DNA of 64,000 nt from Bos javanicus (GCF_032452875.1 NC_083890.1:45320483-45384482), one strand, 5' to 3'; positions 11,349-21,885 are shown, numbered from the stretch's first letter. The notes: generated by a model not told the origin, from the letters alone. Numbers and translations are program-made.

Positions 11349-11614
11349 TGCTGCTGCTGCTAAGTCGCTTCAGTCGTGTTCGACTCTGTGCGACCCCACA
11401 GACGGCAGCCCACCAGGCTCCCCCGTCCCTGGGATTCTCCAGGCAAGAGCCCTGGAGTGGGTTGCCATTTCCTTCTCCAATGCATGAAAGTGAAAAGTGA
11501 AAGTGAAGTCGCTCAGTCGTGTCCAACTCTTAGCGACCCCATGGACTGCAGCCCACCAGGCTCCTCCGTCCATGGGATTTTCCAGGCAAGAGTACTGGAG
11601 TGGGTGCCATTGCC
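11349..11614 (-). mobile_element. BovA2 SINE (antisense dimer)
   Basis: Two related BovA units in tandem: the first from 'gctgctaagtcgcttcagtc' at 11356, the second from 'gaagtcgctcagtcgtgtcc' at 11505, joined by 'tgaaagtgaaaagtgaaagt'. A CTG-repeat tail sits on the left. Both units lack the tRNA head, as usual for BovA2. Imperfect target repeats around 'aatgttataa' and 'aatgttaaaa' flank it. Confidence 0.93.
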
Positions 11615-11796
11615 TTAACAATGTTAAAAACGGTGGGATGAGTTCCATATCATTCCCCTCCCTTTTCCTTCCTCCTAGATGTTTCGGCTTCTTGAAGACG
11701 TTCTACTTGTCACTGAGCTGCAGGAAATGTATGGTAGATTTCCTGATGAGCACGTGGAAAGGATGGGTGGCTGATGCGTAATAAAACAATAGTAGT

Positions 11797-11878
11797 TTTA
11801 TTGAGCATTTAGTATATTCTGAGCAAACACTCCCCCCTTTAACTCACAATCTCCCAATGAAGGAGGCATTATTATTGT
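11797..11878 (-). mobile_element. Possible MIR fragment (antisense)
   Basis: 'ttattgagcatttagtatat' followed by 'aggaggcattattatt' resembles the reverse complement of the MIR 3' half. It directly abuts the plus-strand MIR below, an uncommon head-to-head layout. Confidence 0.45.
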
Positions 11879-11972
11879 AATTCTGGAGCCTCCACAGGGT
11901 TAGAAGCAGGGGCTCTGAAACCAGCCTGCCTGGGTCCAAATCCCAGCTGGGTCATGTGCCCGCTATGTGACC
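11873..11972 (+). repeat. Left arm of ~100-bp inverted duplication
   Basis: Reverse complement of 12904-13003 with roughly 92% identity by eye. It contains the 5' part of a MIR plus about 15 bp beyond its 5' end ('ttctggagcctccacag'). Here the MIR continues past the arm to about 12046, so this arm is the likely source copy. Confidence 0.85.
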
Positions 11973-12046
11973 TTAGGGTGGTTACGTAACCTCTCCATGA
12001 ACCAGCTTCGTCGCCTTCAAAATTAAAGTAGTGATAATGTCACACA
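11893..12046 (+). mobile_element. MIR SINE
   Basis: 'ggttagaagcaggggctctg', 'gcctgcctgggtccaaatcc', 'tatgtgaccttagggtggtt' and 'tacgtaacctctccatgaac' follow MIR order. The stretch 'gctgggtcatgtgcccgct' departs from the MIR consensus and is a private mark shared with the inverted copy at 12904-13003. Confidence 0.82.
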
Positions 12047-12700
12047 CCTGTGTCAGGGTCCCCAAGCCCACCCGTGGGTTTGATGTCTCACTAGGAGGAC
12101 TTATAGGACTCAGCATATAACCATACTAAGATCTGTTACACCTATCCATGGGATTCTCCGGGCACCAATACTGGAATGGGTTGCTGTGCCCTCTTCCAGG
12201 GGATCTCCCTGACCCAGAGATCCAACCCGAGTCTCCTGCATTGGCAGGCAGATTCTTTATCACTAGCACCACCTAGGAAGCCCAGCTATTGCATCAAATG
12301 CATACAAATCAACCTCAGCAAAAGGAAAACAAATAGGGCAAAGCCCAGAGGAAACCAGGCAAAAACTGCCAAGGTTCATCTCTCAGCGGAGTCACATAGG
12401 ACATGCTTAAATCTTCCTGCAACGAGTTATGGGAGGTGTGAAGTGCTGTCTACTGGGAAGCTCACTGGAGACTCAGGGCCAGAGCGTTGACTGAGCACTG
12501 GTTGCTTGGGCACCCTCTGTGTGACATATCAAAAGTCAAGATTCCCAGGAGGCAGCAGCATAAACCCCATGTTTATACAGTTAGGTGCAGGGAATAATTC
12601 TCCTCGGAATGATAGGAACCCTCTTGAAATCCAAGTTCTAAGATGCTGCTAATGGTCAGCCTTGCAAGCAAGTCTTTTTAAGGATAGCAACCTCAGGCCT
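12047..12700 (-). mobile_element. Old LTR remnant (MER21-like), split by a SINE
   Basis: The left piece ('gggtccccaagcccacccgt', 'gtctcactaggaggactta') and the right piece ('gcggagtcacataggacatg', 'cctgcaacgagttatgggag', 'gggaagctcactggagactc') recall an ERVL-type LTR in antisense. No coding part is present. The family assignment is from memory and uncertain. Confidence 0.4.
12141..12283 (-). mobile_element. Bov-tA SINE, 3'-truncated (antisense)
   Basis: The tRNA-like head and the first half of the body are present, from 'ctatccatgggattctccgg' to 'caccacctaggaagccc'. The BovA 3' end is missing, which suggests later loss rather than normal 5' truncation. Confidence 0.88.
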
Positions 12701-12763
12701 GCTATGTTAAGTCTTTTTTGTACATCATCTTGTTGGATTATTGTGAAATTAGATGAAGTAACA

Positions 12764-12868
12764 TATATCCATTCCAGTATTCTTGCCTGGAGAATCCCAT
12801 GGACAGAGGAGTCCGGTGGGCTACCATCCATAAGGTTGCAAAGACTTGGACACCACTGAGTTAGCACA
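12764..12868 (+). mobile_element. Bov-tA SINE, 5'-truncated
   Basis: Only the second half is present: 'ttccagtattcttgcctgga' to 'ggacaccactgagttagcac'. No head, so no promoter. Confidence 0.85.
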
Positions 12869-12903
12869 ACATATACCTACTGCTTACTGTATATTTACCT
12901 ACT

Positions 12904-13003
12904 GGTCGCATAGCGGGCACACGACCCAGCTGGGATTTGGACCCAGGCAGGCTGGTTCCAGAGCCCTTTTGCTTCTAACCTCTGTGGAGGCTCCAGAATT
13001 ATA
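12904..13003 (-). repeat. Right arm of ~100-bp inverted duplication
   Basis: Contains a reversed MIR 5' segment ('tgggatttggacccaggcag', 'ctggttccagagcccttttg') plus its 5' flank, matching 11873-11972. The MIR is not continued on the left, so this is the likely derived copy. It ends 2-5 bp before the 5' end of the BovB element. Confidence 0.85.
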
Positions 13004-13005
13004 GT

Positions 13006-14226
13006 AAGGTAGGCTTCAGCAATACATGGCCCATGAACTTCCAGATGTTCAAGCTGGTTTTAGAAAAGACAGAGGAACCAGAGATCAAATTGCCAACATC
13101 TGCTGCATCATAGAAAAAGCAAGAGAGTTCCAGAAAAACATCTATTTCTGCTTTATTGACTATGCCAAAGCCTTTGATTGTGTGGATCACAATAAACTGT
13201 GGAAAATTCTGAAAGAGATGGGAATACCAGACCACCTGACCTGCCTCTTGAGAAACCTATATGCAGGTCAGGAAGCAACAGTTAGAACTGGACATGGAAC
13301 AACAGACTGGTTACAAATAGGAAAAGGAGTACGTCAAAGCTGTATATTGTCACCCTGCTCATTTAACTTACATGCAGAGTACATCATGAGAAATGCTGGA
13401 CTGGAAGAAGCACAAGCTGGAATCAAGATTGCCAGGAAAAATATCAATAACATCAGGTATGCAGATGATACCATCCTTATGGCAGAAAGTGAAGAGGAAC
13501 TCAAAAGCCTCTTGATGAAAGTGAAAGAGGAGAGTGAAAAAGTTGGCTTAAAGCTCAACATTCAGAAAACGAAGATCATGGCATCTGGTCCCATCACTTC
13601 ATGGCAAATAGATGGGGAAACAGTGGAAACAGTGTCAGACTTTATTTTTGGGGGCTCCAAAATCACTGCAAATGGTGACTGCAGCCATGAAATTAAAAGA
13701 CGCCTACTCCTTGGAAGGAAAGTTATGACCAACCTAGATAGCATATTCAAAAGCAGAGACATTACTTTGCCGACAAAGGTCTGTCTAGTCAAGGCTATGG
13801 TTTTTCCTGTGGTCATGTATGGATGTGAGAGTTGGACTGTGAAGAAAGCTGAGCACCAAAGAATTGATGCTTTTGAACTGTGGTGTTGGAGAAGACTCTT
13901 GAGAGTCCCTTGGACTGCAAGGAGATCCAACCAGTCCATCCTAAAGGAGATCAGTCCTGGGTGTTCATTGGAAGGAATGATGCTAAAGCTGAAACTCCAA
14001 TACTTTGGCCACCTCATGCAAAGAGTTGACTCATTGGAAAAGACCCTGATGCTGGGAAAGATTGAAGGTGGGAGGAGAAGGGGACGACAGAGGATGACAT
14101 GGCTGGATGGCATCAATGACTCGATGGACGTGAGTCTGGATGGACTCCGGGTATTGATGATGGTGTGGTGCAATTCATGGGGTCACAGAGAGTCGGACAC
14201 AACTGAACGACTGAACTGAACTGAAG
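13006..14226 (+). mobile_element. BovB LINE, 5'-truncated, longest open RT frame in the window
   Basis: The copy begins 'ggtaggcttcagcaatacat', matching the segment just upstream of the RT motifs in the copy at 42090-43427, and runs to the 'ctgaactgaactga' tail. The N-terminal endonuclease region and 5' UTR are missing, so it cannot move by itself. Near 14150 it lacks a short segment present in sister copies, changing the last ~25 codons. A clear target duplication was not found; 'atagtaag' occurs on both sides (13001 and 14241) and is a weak candidate. Confidence 0.95.
13026..14219 (+). pseudogene. BovB reverse transcriptase fragment, 397 codons open
   Basis: This frame encodes part of the RTE-type LINE polyprotein that copies element RNA into DNA at the target site. 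Visible blocks: QAGFRKDRGTRD (residues 9-20), motif A FIDYAKAFDCVDH (43-55) with the catalytic Asp, motif B around GVRQSCILSP (101-110), motif C YADD (145-148), then LNIQKTKIM (177-185) and a basic C-terminal region. In motif B the usual Gly of GVRQGC is Ser at 105. The endonuclease domain is lost by truncation. The Met start is simply the first in the frame and not a natural start. There is no sign that it is expressed. Confidence 0.9.
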
Positions 14227-14350
14227 CAGTAAGTAAGTATATAGTAAGTAGTACTGCTTACAACAGTGCTTTATACTTAGGAAGCCCTGAAAAAGTTTTT
14301 AGCCATAATTATTAAGTGGAAAAAAAAAATACTAGGTTTAGAATGCTGGT

Positions 14351-14608
14351 GGGACTACCCTGGTGGTCCATTGGTTAAAATTGCACTTCCAATGCAGGTG
14401 ACGTGGGTTCTATCCCTGGTCAGGGAACTTTGGTAAAGAATCTGCCTGCCAATGCAGGAGACATGGGTTCGATCCCTGGATTGGGATGATCCCCTGGAAA
14501 AGGAATGGCAACCCACTCCAGTATTCCTGCCATGGACAAAAGAGTATGGTGGGCCACAGTCCATGGGGTCGAAAAAGAGTCAGACATGACTTAGAAACTA
14601 AACAACTC
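14351..14608 (+). mobile_element. Composite SINE: CHR-1 head joined to Bov-tA
   Basis: The first ~80 bp are a CHR-1-like unit ('gggactaccctggtggtcca' to 'ctggtcagggaactt'). At about 14432 the sequence passes directly into Bov-tA at 'tggtaaagaatctgcctgcc' and continues to 'cagacatgacttagaaac'. The Bov-tA starts about 24 bp inside its head. Two tRNA-like B-box blocks are present. Confidence 0.85.
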
Positions 14609-15140
14609 CAACTCCAGCTCAGCTTTCACCAGGTTTTCGTGTCTTTGGCTATGTCCATGGAATGGGTAGTAGATGCATTCGTTGGCCAGATGCGAAGGTG
14701 CTTTAGACAACTGTGGCCCAGTCTTATTAAGCTGAATCAAATAAATCCTTGTATCGAATTGTAGCCCTTGACTGCAATTGAGAGGGAATCCCATCGAGAG
14801 GGATCTTTTAATTAAAAAAAAAAAAAGATTTAGAAATGGGACACGGCTAACAGAGTACTTTGAATATTGCCTCAATAGTTCAATTCTAAAAGAGAAACTT
14901 TACAAGGAAAGAAATTTAAGTTAAAAGTATGCGTTATCTCTGGGGATTGCAGTATGGCCGTACAGTATGATGAAATGAAGAGTCTAGGAGCAATAATTTA
15001 TTTTGACATATAGCATAGTTCATTGTTACACATGTGCCTCTTCCAATAAATGAAATTTTTGTAAACTTCCTGGCCATTTTGTCCCCCACAGAGCCACATG
15101 TAAAATTTCCACATGGCAAATGGTCAATAAAGATCTATTC
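14609..15140. other. Unique sequence, no gene seen
   Basis: No repeat recognised. Contains an A-run near 14813-14826 and AT-rich blocks. It holds the left copy of the BovB target site at its right edge (15141-15163). Confidence 0.45.
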
Positions 15141-15163
15141 CTTTAACATTCAATTCCTAATAT

Positions 15164-16507
15164 CAGTTCAGTTCAGTCGCTCAGTAGTGTCGAACTCTTT
15201 GCGACCCCGTGGACTGCAGCATGCCAGGCTTCCCTGTCCGTCACCAACTCCCGGAGCTTGCTCAAGCACGTTTTTTGAACGTTGAGTTTTAAGCCAGCTG
15301 TTTCACTCTCCTCTTTCACTTTCATCAAGAGGCTCTTTAGTTCTTCTTCGCTTTCTGCCGTAAGTGTGGTGCCATCTGCGTGACTGAGGTTATTGATATT
15401 TCTCTAGGCAATCCTGATTCCAGTTTGTGCTGCATCCAGCCCATGTACTCTGCATATAAGTTAAATAAGCAGGGTGAGAATATACAGCCTTGACGTACTC
15501 CTTTCCCAATTTAGAACCAGTCTGTGCTTGCTTCTTGACCTGCTTCTAACTGTTGCTTCTTAACCTGCATACAGATTTCTCAAGAGGCAGGTCAGCTGGT
15601 CTGGTATTCCCATCTCTTGAAGAATTTCCCAGTTTGTTGTGATCTACACAGTCAAAGTCTTTGGCGTAGTCAATAAAGCAGAAGTAGATGTTTTTCTATA
15701 ATTCTCTTGCTTTTTCAATGGATGTTGGCAATTTGATTTCTGGTTCTTGTGCCTTTTCTAAATCCAGCTTGAACATCCGGAAGTTCACATTTCACGTACT
15801 ATTGAAATCTGGCTTGGAGAATTTTGAGCATTACTTTTCTAGTGTGTGAGATGAGTGCAATTATGCGATAGTTTGAATATTCTTTGGCATTGCCTTTCTT
15901 TGGAATTGGAATGAAAATTGACCTTTTCCAGTATTGTGGCCACTGCTAAGTTTTCCAAATTTGCTGGCATATTGAGTGAAGCACTTTCATAGCATCATCT
16001 TTTAGGATTTGAAATAGCTCAACTGGAATTCCATCACCTCTACTAGCTTTGTTCATAGTGATGCTTCCTAAGGCCCACTTGACTTCACATTCCAGGATGT
16101 CTGGCTCTAGGTGAGTGATCACACCATTGTGGTTATCTGGGTCCTGAAGATCTTTTTTGTATAGTTCTTCTGTGTATTCTTGCCATCTCTTCTTGATATC
16201 TTCTGCTTCTGTTAGGTCCATACCATTTCTGTCATTTATTTTGCCAATTTTTGCATGAAATATTCCCTTGGTATCTCTAATTTTCTTGAAGAGATCTCTA
16301 GTCTTTCCTATTCTATTGTTTTCCGCTATTTCTTTGCATTGGTCACTGAGGAAGGCTTTCTTATCTCTCCTTGCTATTCTTTGGAACTCTACCTTCAAAT
16401 GGGTATACCTTTCCTTTTCTCCTTTGCTTTTCGCTTCTCTTCTTTTTTCAGCTATTTGTAAGGCCTCCTCAGACAATCATTTTGCCTTTTTGTATTTCTT
16501 TTTCATT
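15164..16507 (-). mobile_element. BovB LINE with ~0.56 kb internal deletion and perfect 23-bp target duplication
   Basis: The tail and last ~100 bp of the element lie at 15164-15267; after a junction near 15268 the sequence resumes about 0.56 kb further upstream in the element (spacing judged against 32677-33690). It then continues through RT and the linker between endonuclease and RT. A 176-codon linker frame is open at 16476-15946. Perfect 23-bp direct repeats at 15141-15163 and 16508-16530 flank the whole unit, so both segments arrived together or the loss came later. Confidence 0.95.
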
Positions 16508-16530
16508 CTTTAACATTCAATTCCTAATAT

Positions 16531-17068
16531 ATTGCCACCTAATAAGAGATTCACCTCTGGGCATGGTGGCTTATGACTTCTCCCACATGTGTAGGTGGGT
16601 ATTTCCTGGATGACTATAGTCAACCCAGGGCCAGATTTTTACACCTACACAAATCCTATCCTCCAGTGAGAAAAGCAAGCTGAGAAGGGAACTAAAGTGA
16701 AAGAACAATGTGACTGGGATTGTTTAATATTATAATTTGAGGAATAAATAATGGAACCTGGAAAAAATAAGTGAAACTCATAGAATATGGAGGTAGAAGT
16801 ATTGACTGTGGCTCTGGTTGCTTGTAGCTGGGCCCAAGCGTGCTAGTGAAAGGCTTGACTTGCAGAAGAGGAGCACGAGGCAGAACACGCAAAAGAGGGA
16901 GACAGAAAAAGAGAAAGACGAAAGGGGAAGAAAGGCCGCATAGCACCATTCATTCGCACTTTATTTTTTTCCTACGCAGTCTCCTTTAAGTATTCCTTTA
17001 ATAGGTCCTCTGCTGTTGTTCAGACTAACTTCTTCCTGCCGTGTACCAGGGTCACATTTAGATTTTAT

Positions 17069-17070
<2 letters not shown>
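16531..17070. other. Unique sequence, no gene seen
   Basis: Purine-rich from about 16860 to 16935. No repeat or exon recognised. Confidence 0.4.

Positions 17071-17099
<29 letters not shown>
17071..17099. repeat. (CA)n microsatellite
   Basis: About 13 CA units. Likely length-polymorphic. Confidence 0.9.
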
Positions 17100-17436
17100 T
17101 CTACAGGAGAAATACCCGTTTTCCTCCTAAAGTAACTTGATTCTCCAAATGGAGAGTCTTTCTCTTCTCTCTTTGTTTGGGGGCGTGTCTGGGTCTAGGT
17201 CGGGTTGCAGCCACGCATAGATCTCTGTAGTCCACGAAACAGTTCTTGCACCAATGCAGATGTGTGGGAAGACAGTGCCAAGGTGCTCACCGGTACACAG
17301 GCACCAACAGAGAACCAACAGGCCAGCGGATGCAGGATGATTAGGAGCCCTGCACGGCCCGAGCAGGCACTGGAATCATTCATTCTGAGGCTTCCAGGGC
17401 GGGTAATGACAAGTTTACCCACAGAAATGAAAAGCT
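17100..17436. other. Unique sequence, no gene seen
   Basis: Mixed composition; nothing recognised. Confidence 0.4.
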
Positions 17437-17620
17437 ATAGAATCCGCTTGCCAGTGCAGGAGACGTGGGTTCCAATCCCTGGGTTGGGAAGATTCCCTTG
17501 GAGAAGGCAATAGCAACCCACTCCAGCATTCTTGCCTGGGAAATCCCATGGGCAGAGGAGCCCGGTGGGCTACAGTCCATGGGGTCGCAAAGAGTCGGAC
17601 ACGACTGGGCGACCAAACAA
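17437..17620 (+). mobile_element. Bov-tA SINE, 5'-truncated by ~25 bp
   Basis: From 'agaatccgcttgccagtgca' to 'gacacgactgggcgacc'. The A-box end of the head is missing; the B-box block is altered ('gggttccaatccc'). Confidence 0.92.
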
Positions 17621-19089
17621 TGTCTCAGCAAGTCAATTTAAAAACTTAAATATGAGGAGAAGGAGTAATGGGTGAAAAGTAAATCAACCAGCATTATAGA
17701 ATGGAGTCTTTGAGAGTCCAGTGAGTGTGACTGGAGGCCCTGGGAGAGGCAGCACACTTTATTGTATTCAGCACAAAGCCCCTAAAGCTGAGAGCAGGAA
17801 ATCCTGTTGTTCCCGCCTGTGTCCTCAGCTGAGGTCCCCAGATACCATCAGTATTCCTGAGCTAGCCAGCCGAGACCTCTCTGACACGCGAAGGGGTGCA
17901 GGACACGATATGCTTTAGAAAGTTGGTAGAAAAGTCACTGTTGTTGAGGACAATAAGACATTGATCCAAGGGTGCTGTCCTAGGGGGAGATGAGAGAGTT
18001 ATAATGATGACAAAGATTAAGGAGATCGGACTAGACCCTCAACTGAGCTTACAGTCTGCAAAGATGCTACGGAAGGTAGCTGAAGGCAAATGAAGATTCC
18101 CTGTCAGCCCAGCCCTACAGAAGAAACCATGAGTGTGAGGCCCAGCAAGCTGTGTTTTCACAAGCCCCCCTGATGCCTGGAAAGTTTGTACCCCTTAGCC
18201 CTTGGTGAGGTGTGTGGAAAGTGATTATTAATGACATTTTACACGTCAACATTTGTGAATAATTTACATGTCAGTTGCAAAGATTTTTTTAAACTACAGA
18301 CCTCCAATCCACCCAACTCCATCTGAGTTGGAACCTTTGGGTGTGGCTTTGGGTGTCGTAGCCAAGAACACAGATTGCAAGTTCCCCCAGGTGACTCTTA
18401 TGATCAGCCCGTTGTGGCGACCACTGGTCTATAAGAGCCAATTAACAAAAATTAAATAAAATCATGGAATTCTTGAAGGAGGTCCCTCAGAGAACAGGTT
18501 TCCCTACCCCCCATGAATCTCCAACTTTTAAAACTAACAGCAGAGGAACTCTGATGCCTGAAGCAGAAGAGATCACTTGACACCCTCCCACCCCCGCAGG
18601 AGCTGCTATGACTATAAAAATCTAGTACTCCCCTTGGTGTGACTGACTGTCCAAGGGCTAAGGAAGTCCTGAGAATGTAGGACTTCCAGTTTTAAAACGG
18701 GGACAGTCCCTGTTTTGTCTAGGCTCTGATCTATGCTACTTTCCAGGTCTGGCCAGCGGGACTGTCCCTTCTTGGCTTTGGGATGGGATGATGGTGTTGG
18801 TGTCGGTGGTGATGATGCCATCTTACTGCAGGATCCAGATTACCGTGTTTTTGTTTTTTAACTTTCTCTTTATTCCCTAATTCCAGACGGATGTAAAGAA
18901 ACACTACCCTCATTTTGTGTGTTAAGATACTTTAAAATACTCTTGTAACCACGCCTTTGTATACATCTGCTCTGTTTTACAAGCCCTCAGGTGCGACATG
19001 CTGCAGGCTGACAGACAGAACCTTTGGTCTGGCTTCTGTGTAGCTTCATGGTATTTGCTGTGGACCTATTGTGTCTTGCTGAGGTCTGT
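17621..19089. other. Mostly unique sequence with a possible MER5A piece
   Basis: Apart from the fragment at 18128-18210 no repeat is recognised. No exon with consistent splice signals was found. Confidence 0.4.
18128..18210 (+). mobile_element. Possible MER5A-like DNA transposon fragment
   Basis: 'ggcccagcaagctgtgtttt' then 'cacaagcccccctgatgcct' and 'gaaagtttgtacccc' resemble the right half of MER5A, a non-autonomous hAT element. Short and diverged. Confidence 0.5.
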
Positions 19090-19500
19090 GTATTAGCCAG
19101 AATTCTTTAGGTTGCCAGTAAAGGAAACCTAACCGCTCACAGCTGAGGAAAATAAAAGGATGGAAGGTATTGGCTCTTGCCACAGAAAAGAGCTTTGGTG
19201 GCAGCTGGATACAAGAAGCTCAGTCTCGTCAGGACTGAGTCTCTCTCTCTCTCTTCCTGAACTCACTCAAGCTGGCTCTTCCAACATGGTAACAGGATGT
19301 GCCTAACAGTTTCAGACACACACTGCCTTCTCTCAACAACCCGGCTGACTGCATCTCATTGCCGATAGCTTGTGTAAGAGTCCTTGGATTGACCCTCCTC
19401 GGGTTGACGTGTGTCTTGTGCCCATTCCTAAGCCAGGACTGTAGCCAGGACAATGGAGAGTTCTGATTGGCCAGTGGTAGGCATATACCTGCCCCCATCA
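19090..19500. repeat. Old interspersed repeat, family not assigned
   Basis: 'ttaggttgccagtaaaggaa', 'tattggctcttgccacagaa' and 'gtcaggactgagtctctctc' match a well-known old mammalian repeat pattern that I cannot name with confidence. A (TC)n run lies at about 19240-19254. Confidence 0.35.
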
Positions 19501-20240
19501 CATCTGATCATGCCTTCAACAGCGTGCACCCCGTTTTCCTCCTCCACCCCCACGCAGCTGAGCTCTAAGTACTATTTTGCCCTGAAACACCAGGCTGTGT
19601 GAGTCCAAGGCCATGATCATCCATTCTAATGTTTAAGACCTACACGTATTTGGCTGAAGCTTGAAGCAATCTGAGAACCAAGGACGGAGGCAGCGGGGTG
19701 GGTGGTGTGGTCCACTGGAATCATGAAGAGCTTTTGCTGGGTTGAGAGGTCTGAAATACAGAGCTCCTGAAAGTCAGGAGCTGGTGACTCACACCCCTTC
19801 GGCCCCATCTGGCCCCGCATTTTCCAGCTGGGTCTGTGACATGCGACTCGATCTTTTCTTCAGTGTGTTCCATAGGAAAGGCATAAATAGCCTTAGAGCT
19901 CATTTTCTTCCTTCCTTTCTTCCTGTAATTCATACTCAGGCCAACTCGGTTTTGTTCAAACCACAGCCTCTCAGGCTGGCCTGCAAGTTCAGACACAGCT
20001 GATTGTTTTAGTCTTCTCTTAAGCCAGGAGTAAAGTTGTACCTTGTGGCTAATTTTTAATCTGTACACCTGATCCCTTTGGAAGCTGAACTCTTAAATCA
20101 AATCAGCACAAAAATGCCAGCTCCCCTGAGACATCCGAATCATGACCTCCTAGACCTCTTCCCACCCGGACACACACCTAAGACCTTTCCAACTCTTACA
20201 AGAAGTTGCTTTCTTCTACCCATCAGTAAGGTAGTCTTTT
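19501..20240. other. Unique sequence, no gene seen
   Basis: A 115-codon minus frame (20068-19721) and an 86-codon plus frame overlap each other; neither has a recognisable domain. Confidence 0.4.
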
Positions 20241-20348
20241 GGACGTGAATCTGAGCAAACTCCAGGAGATAGTGAAAGACAGGGAAGCCTCGTGTGCTGC
20301 AGTCCAGGGGGTCACAAAGAGTCTGACACGACTTAGCAACTGAACAAC
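20241..20348 (+). mobile_element. BovB extreme 3' end (~108 bp) with imperfect target repeats
   Basis: 'ggacgtgaatctgagcaaac' to 'cacgacttagcaactgaac' is the last part of BovB upstream of the SINE-shared tail. Flanks aaggtagtcttt (20228-20239) and aaggcagtgttt (20349-20360) match at 10 of 12 positions. Confidence 0.85.
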
Positions 20349-20477
20349 AAGGCAGTGTTTGAGGTCTTAAGCAGTTTTTTCTTTCCTCTTCTTGATCAGC
20401 CTAATCTCACTCCATTTGATCCATTTTATTTATACATAATTGCATAATATATCCTTCATTTGGATAAAAAACTAGTT

Positions 20478-20745
20478 TAAGGACTGATGTTGGAGTTGAA
20501 ACTCCAATCCTTTGGCCACCTGATGCGAAGCGCTGACTCATTTGAAAAGACCCTGATGCTGGGAAGGATTGAAGGCAGGAGGAGGAGGGGACGACAGAGG
20601 ATGAGATGGTTGAATGGCATCACGGACTCAATGGACATGAGTTTGGTAAACTCCGGGAGTTGATGATGGACAGGGAGGCCTGGCGTGCTGTGGTCCATGG
20701 GGTCTCAAACAGTCAGACACAACTGAGCGACTGAACTGAACTGAA
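20478..20745 (+). mobile_element. BovB 3' end, 5'-truncated
   Basis: 'aaggactgatgttggagttg' to 'gcgactgaactgaactgaag'. Coding remnant is broken. Confidence 0.92.
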
Positions 20746-20769
20746 GGCTGTACAAGCATAGTGATGGAG

Positions 20770-21420
20770 CCAGGGTGTTACTTTTCTAGAGCTGCATAAC
20801 ACAGTACCAAACCTGTTGGCTTAAAATGACGAAACGTGTTCTCTCACCGTCCCGGAGTGAGTGAGTGAGTGAAAGTTGTTCAGTCAGGTCCAACTCTTTG
20901 AGACCCCATGGTCTGTAGCCCACCAGGCTCCTCTGCCTATGGAATTCTTCAGACAAGAATACTGGAGTGGGTTGCCATCTCCTTCTCCAGGGGGTCCTCC
21001 CAACCCGGGATCGAACCCAGGACTCCTGCATGGCAGGCAGATTCTTTACCATCTGAGTCACCAGTCCCACAGTCCTGGAGACTGCAAGTCTCAAGTCAAG
21101 GTGGTGAGGTCATGCGGTCTCCAGAGCCTCTAGGGGAGGAGCCCTGCTTGCCTCTCCCAGTTTCCGGCATGTTCCCAGATGTTCCTTGGCTCTGGTGACA
21201 AGACTCCAGTCTCCTTCCATCTTCACACTGTTGCCTCCTCCGCACGGGTCTCAGGCTGCACACAACTTCTCTTCTCTGCTCATCCGGCCCACAGCCATAT
21301 TGGACTAGAGCTCACCCTGGAGACCTCATCATAACTTAAGCCTGCAAAGAACCTATTTCCAAATAATGCCACATTCACAGGTGCTGGGCATTAGGACCAC
21401 AAGGTATCTTTTTTAGAGGA
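20770..21420 (-). mobile_element. MaLR-type LTR (antisense), split by a SINE
   Basis: 'gttacttttctagagctgca' and 'taacacagtaccaaacctgt' begin the reverse-complement LTR. After the SINE come 'catattggactagagctcac' and 'cctatttccaaataatgcca'. The block order and the resemblance to the MLT1 3' end support a MaLR solo LTR. No internal region is seen. Confidence 0.6.
20858..21067 (-). mobile_element. Bov-tA SINE (antisense) inside an LTR
   Basis: Left end is a (GTGA)n tail, then 'agttgttcagtcaggtccaa'; the right end is the head, 'taccatctgagtcaccagtc'. Imperfect target repeats caccgtcccggag (20845-20857) and cacagtcctggag (21068-21080) match at 11 of 13 positions. Confidence 0.92.
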
Positions 21421-21885
21421 GAGAGTAAAGGACACAATTCAACCAATAACAGGCACATAAGAGAGAACAAGAGAGAAACAAGGGATGGAAAAAAATGACT
21501 CTTTGATCTTGGGCAACCCAAACGTGGAACCTCATCTCAGAGGCTGTTTGCCAAGAAGGTGCTTGAGACCCCTGCCAGGAGCATCTCAAGATGGGGGGAA
21601 AGGGCCTAGTAATGAATTTGACAGCTAAAAGTGGAAGGGACCCCCTGGAGGGCGAGGAGGCAGAGAAACACCCGCGTTCCAAGAGCCTACCGTGTGTTCC
21701 ACCCATTTATATCACCTCGGATCCCCCAATCACTCTACTAAGTAACTACACTCATCCTCACTTAACAGATGGGAAAATAGAGATTCTAAGTCAGGAGAGC
21801 CAGGGCTGTGGGTAGAAGAACGGGATCGTCATCATTAATATTACCATTGTTTTTATGATTAATAGCTCTCAGTTCTCACGTGCCT
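21421..21885. other. Mostly unique, possible MIR piece
   Basis: 'ctcacttaacagatgggaaa' at about 21757 and the text after it look like an antisense MIR core (about 21715-21800), but the fit is weak. Nothing else recognised. Confidence 0.4.

Noticed and set aside
11370..11648. Frames of 80-100 codons over SINEs
   Set aside because: The same peptide phrases recur wherever BovA2 or Bov-tA occurs on either strand, so they are repeat translation and not proteins.
13562..14173. 203-codon minus-strand frame
   Set aside because: It is antisense to the BovB RT frame; the same shadow occurs opposite the other BovB copies, for example 32789-33358.
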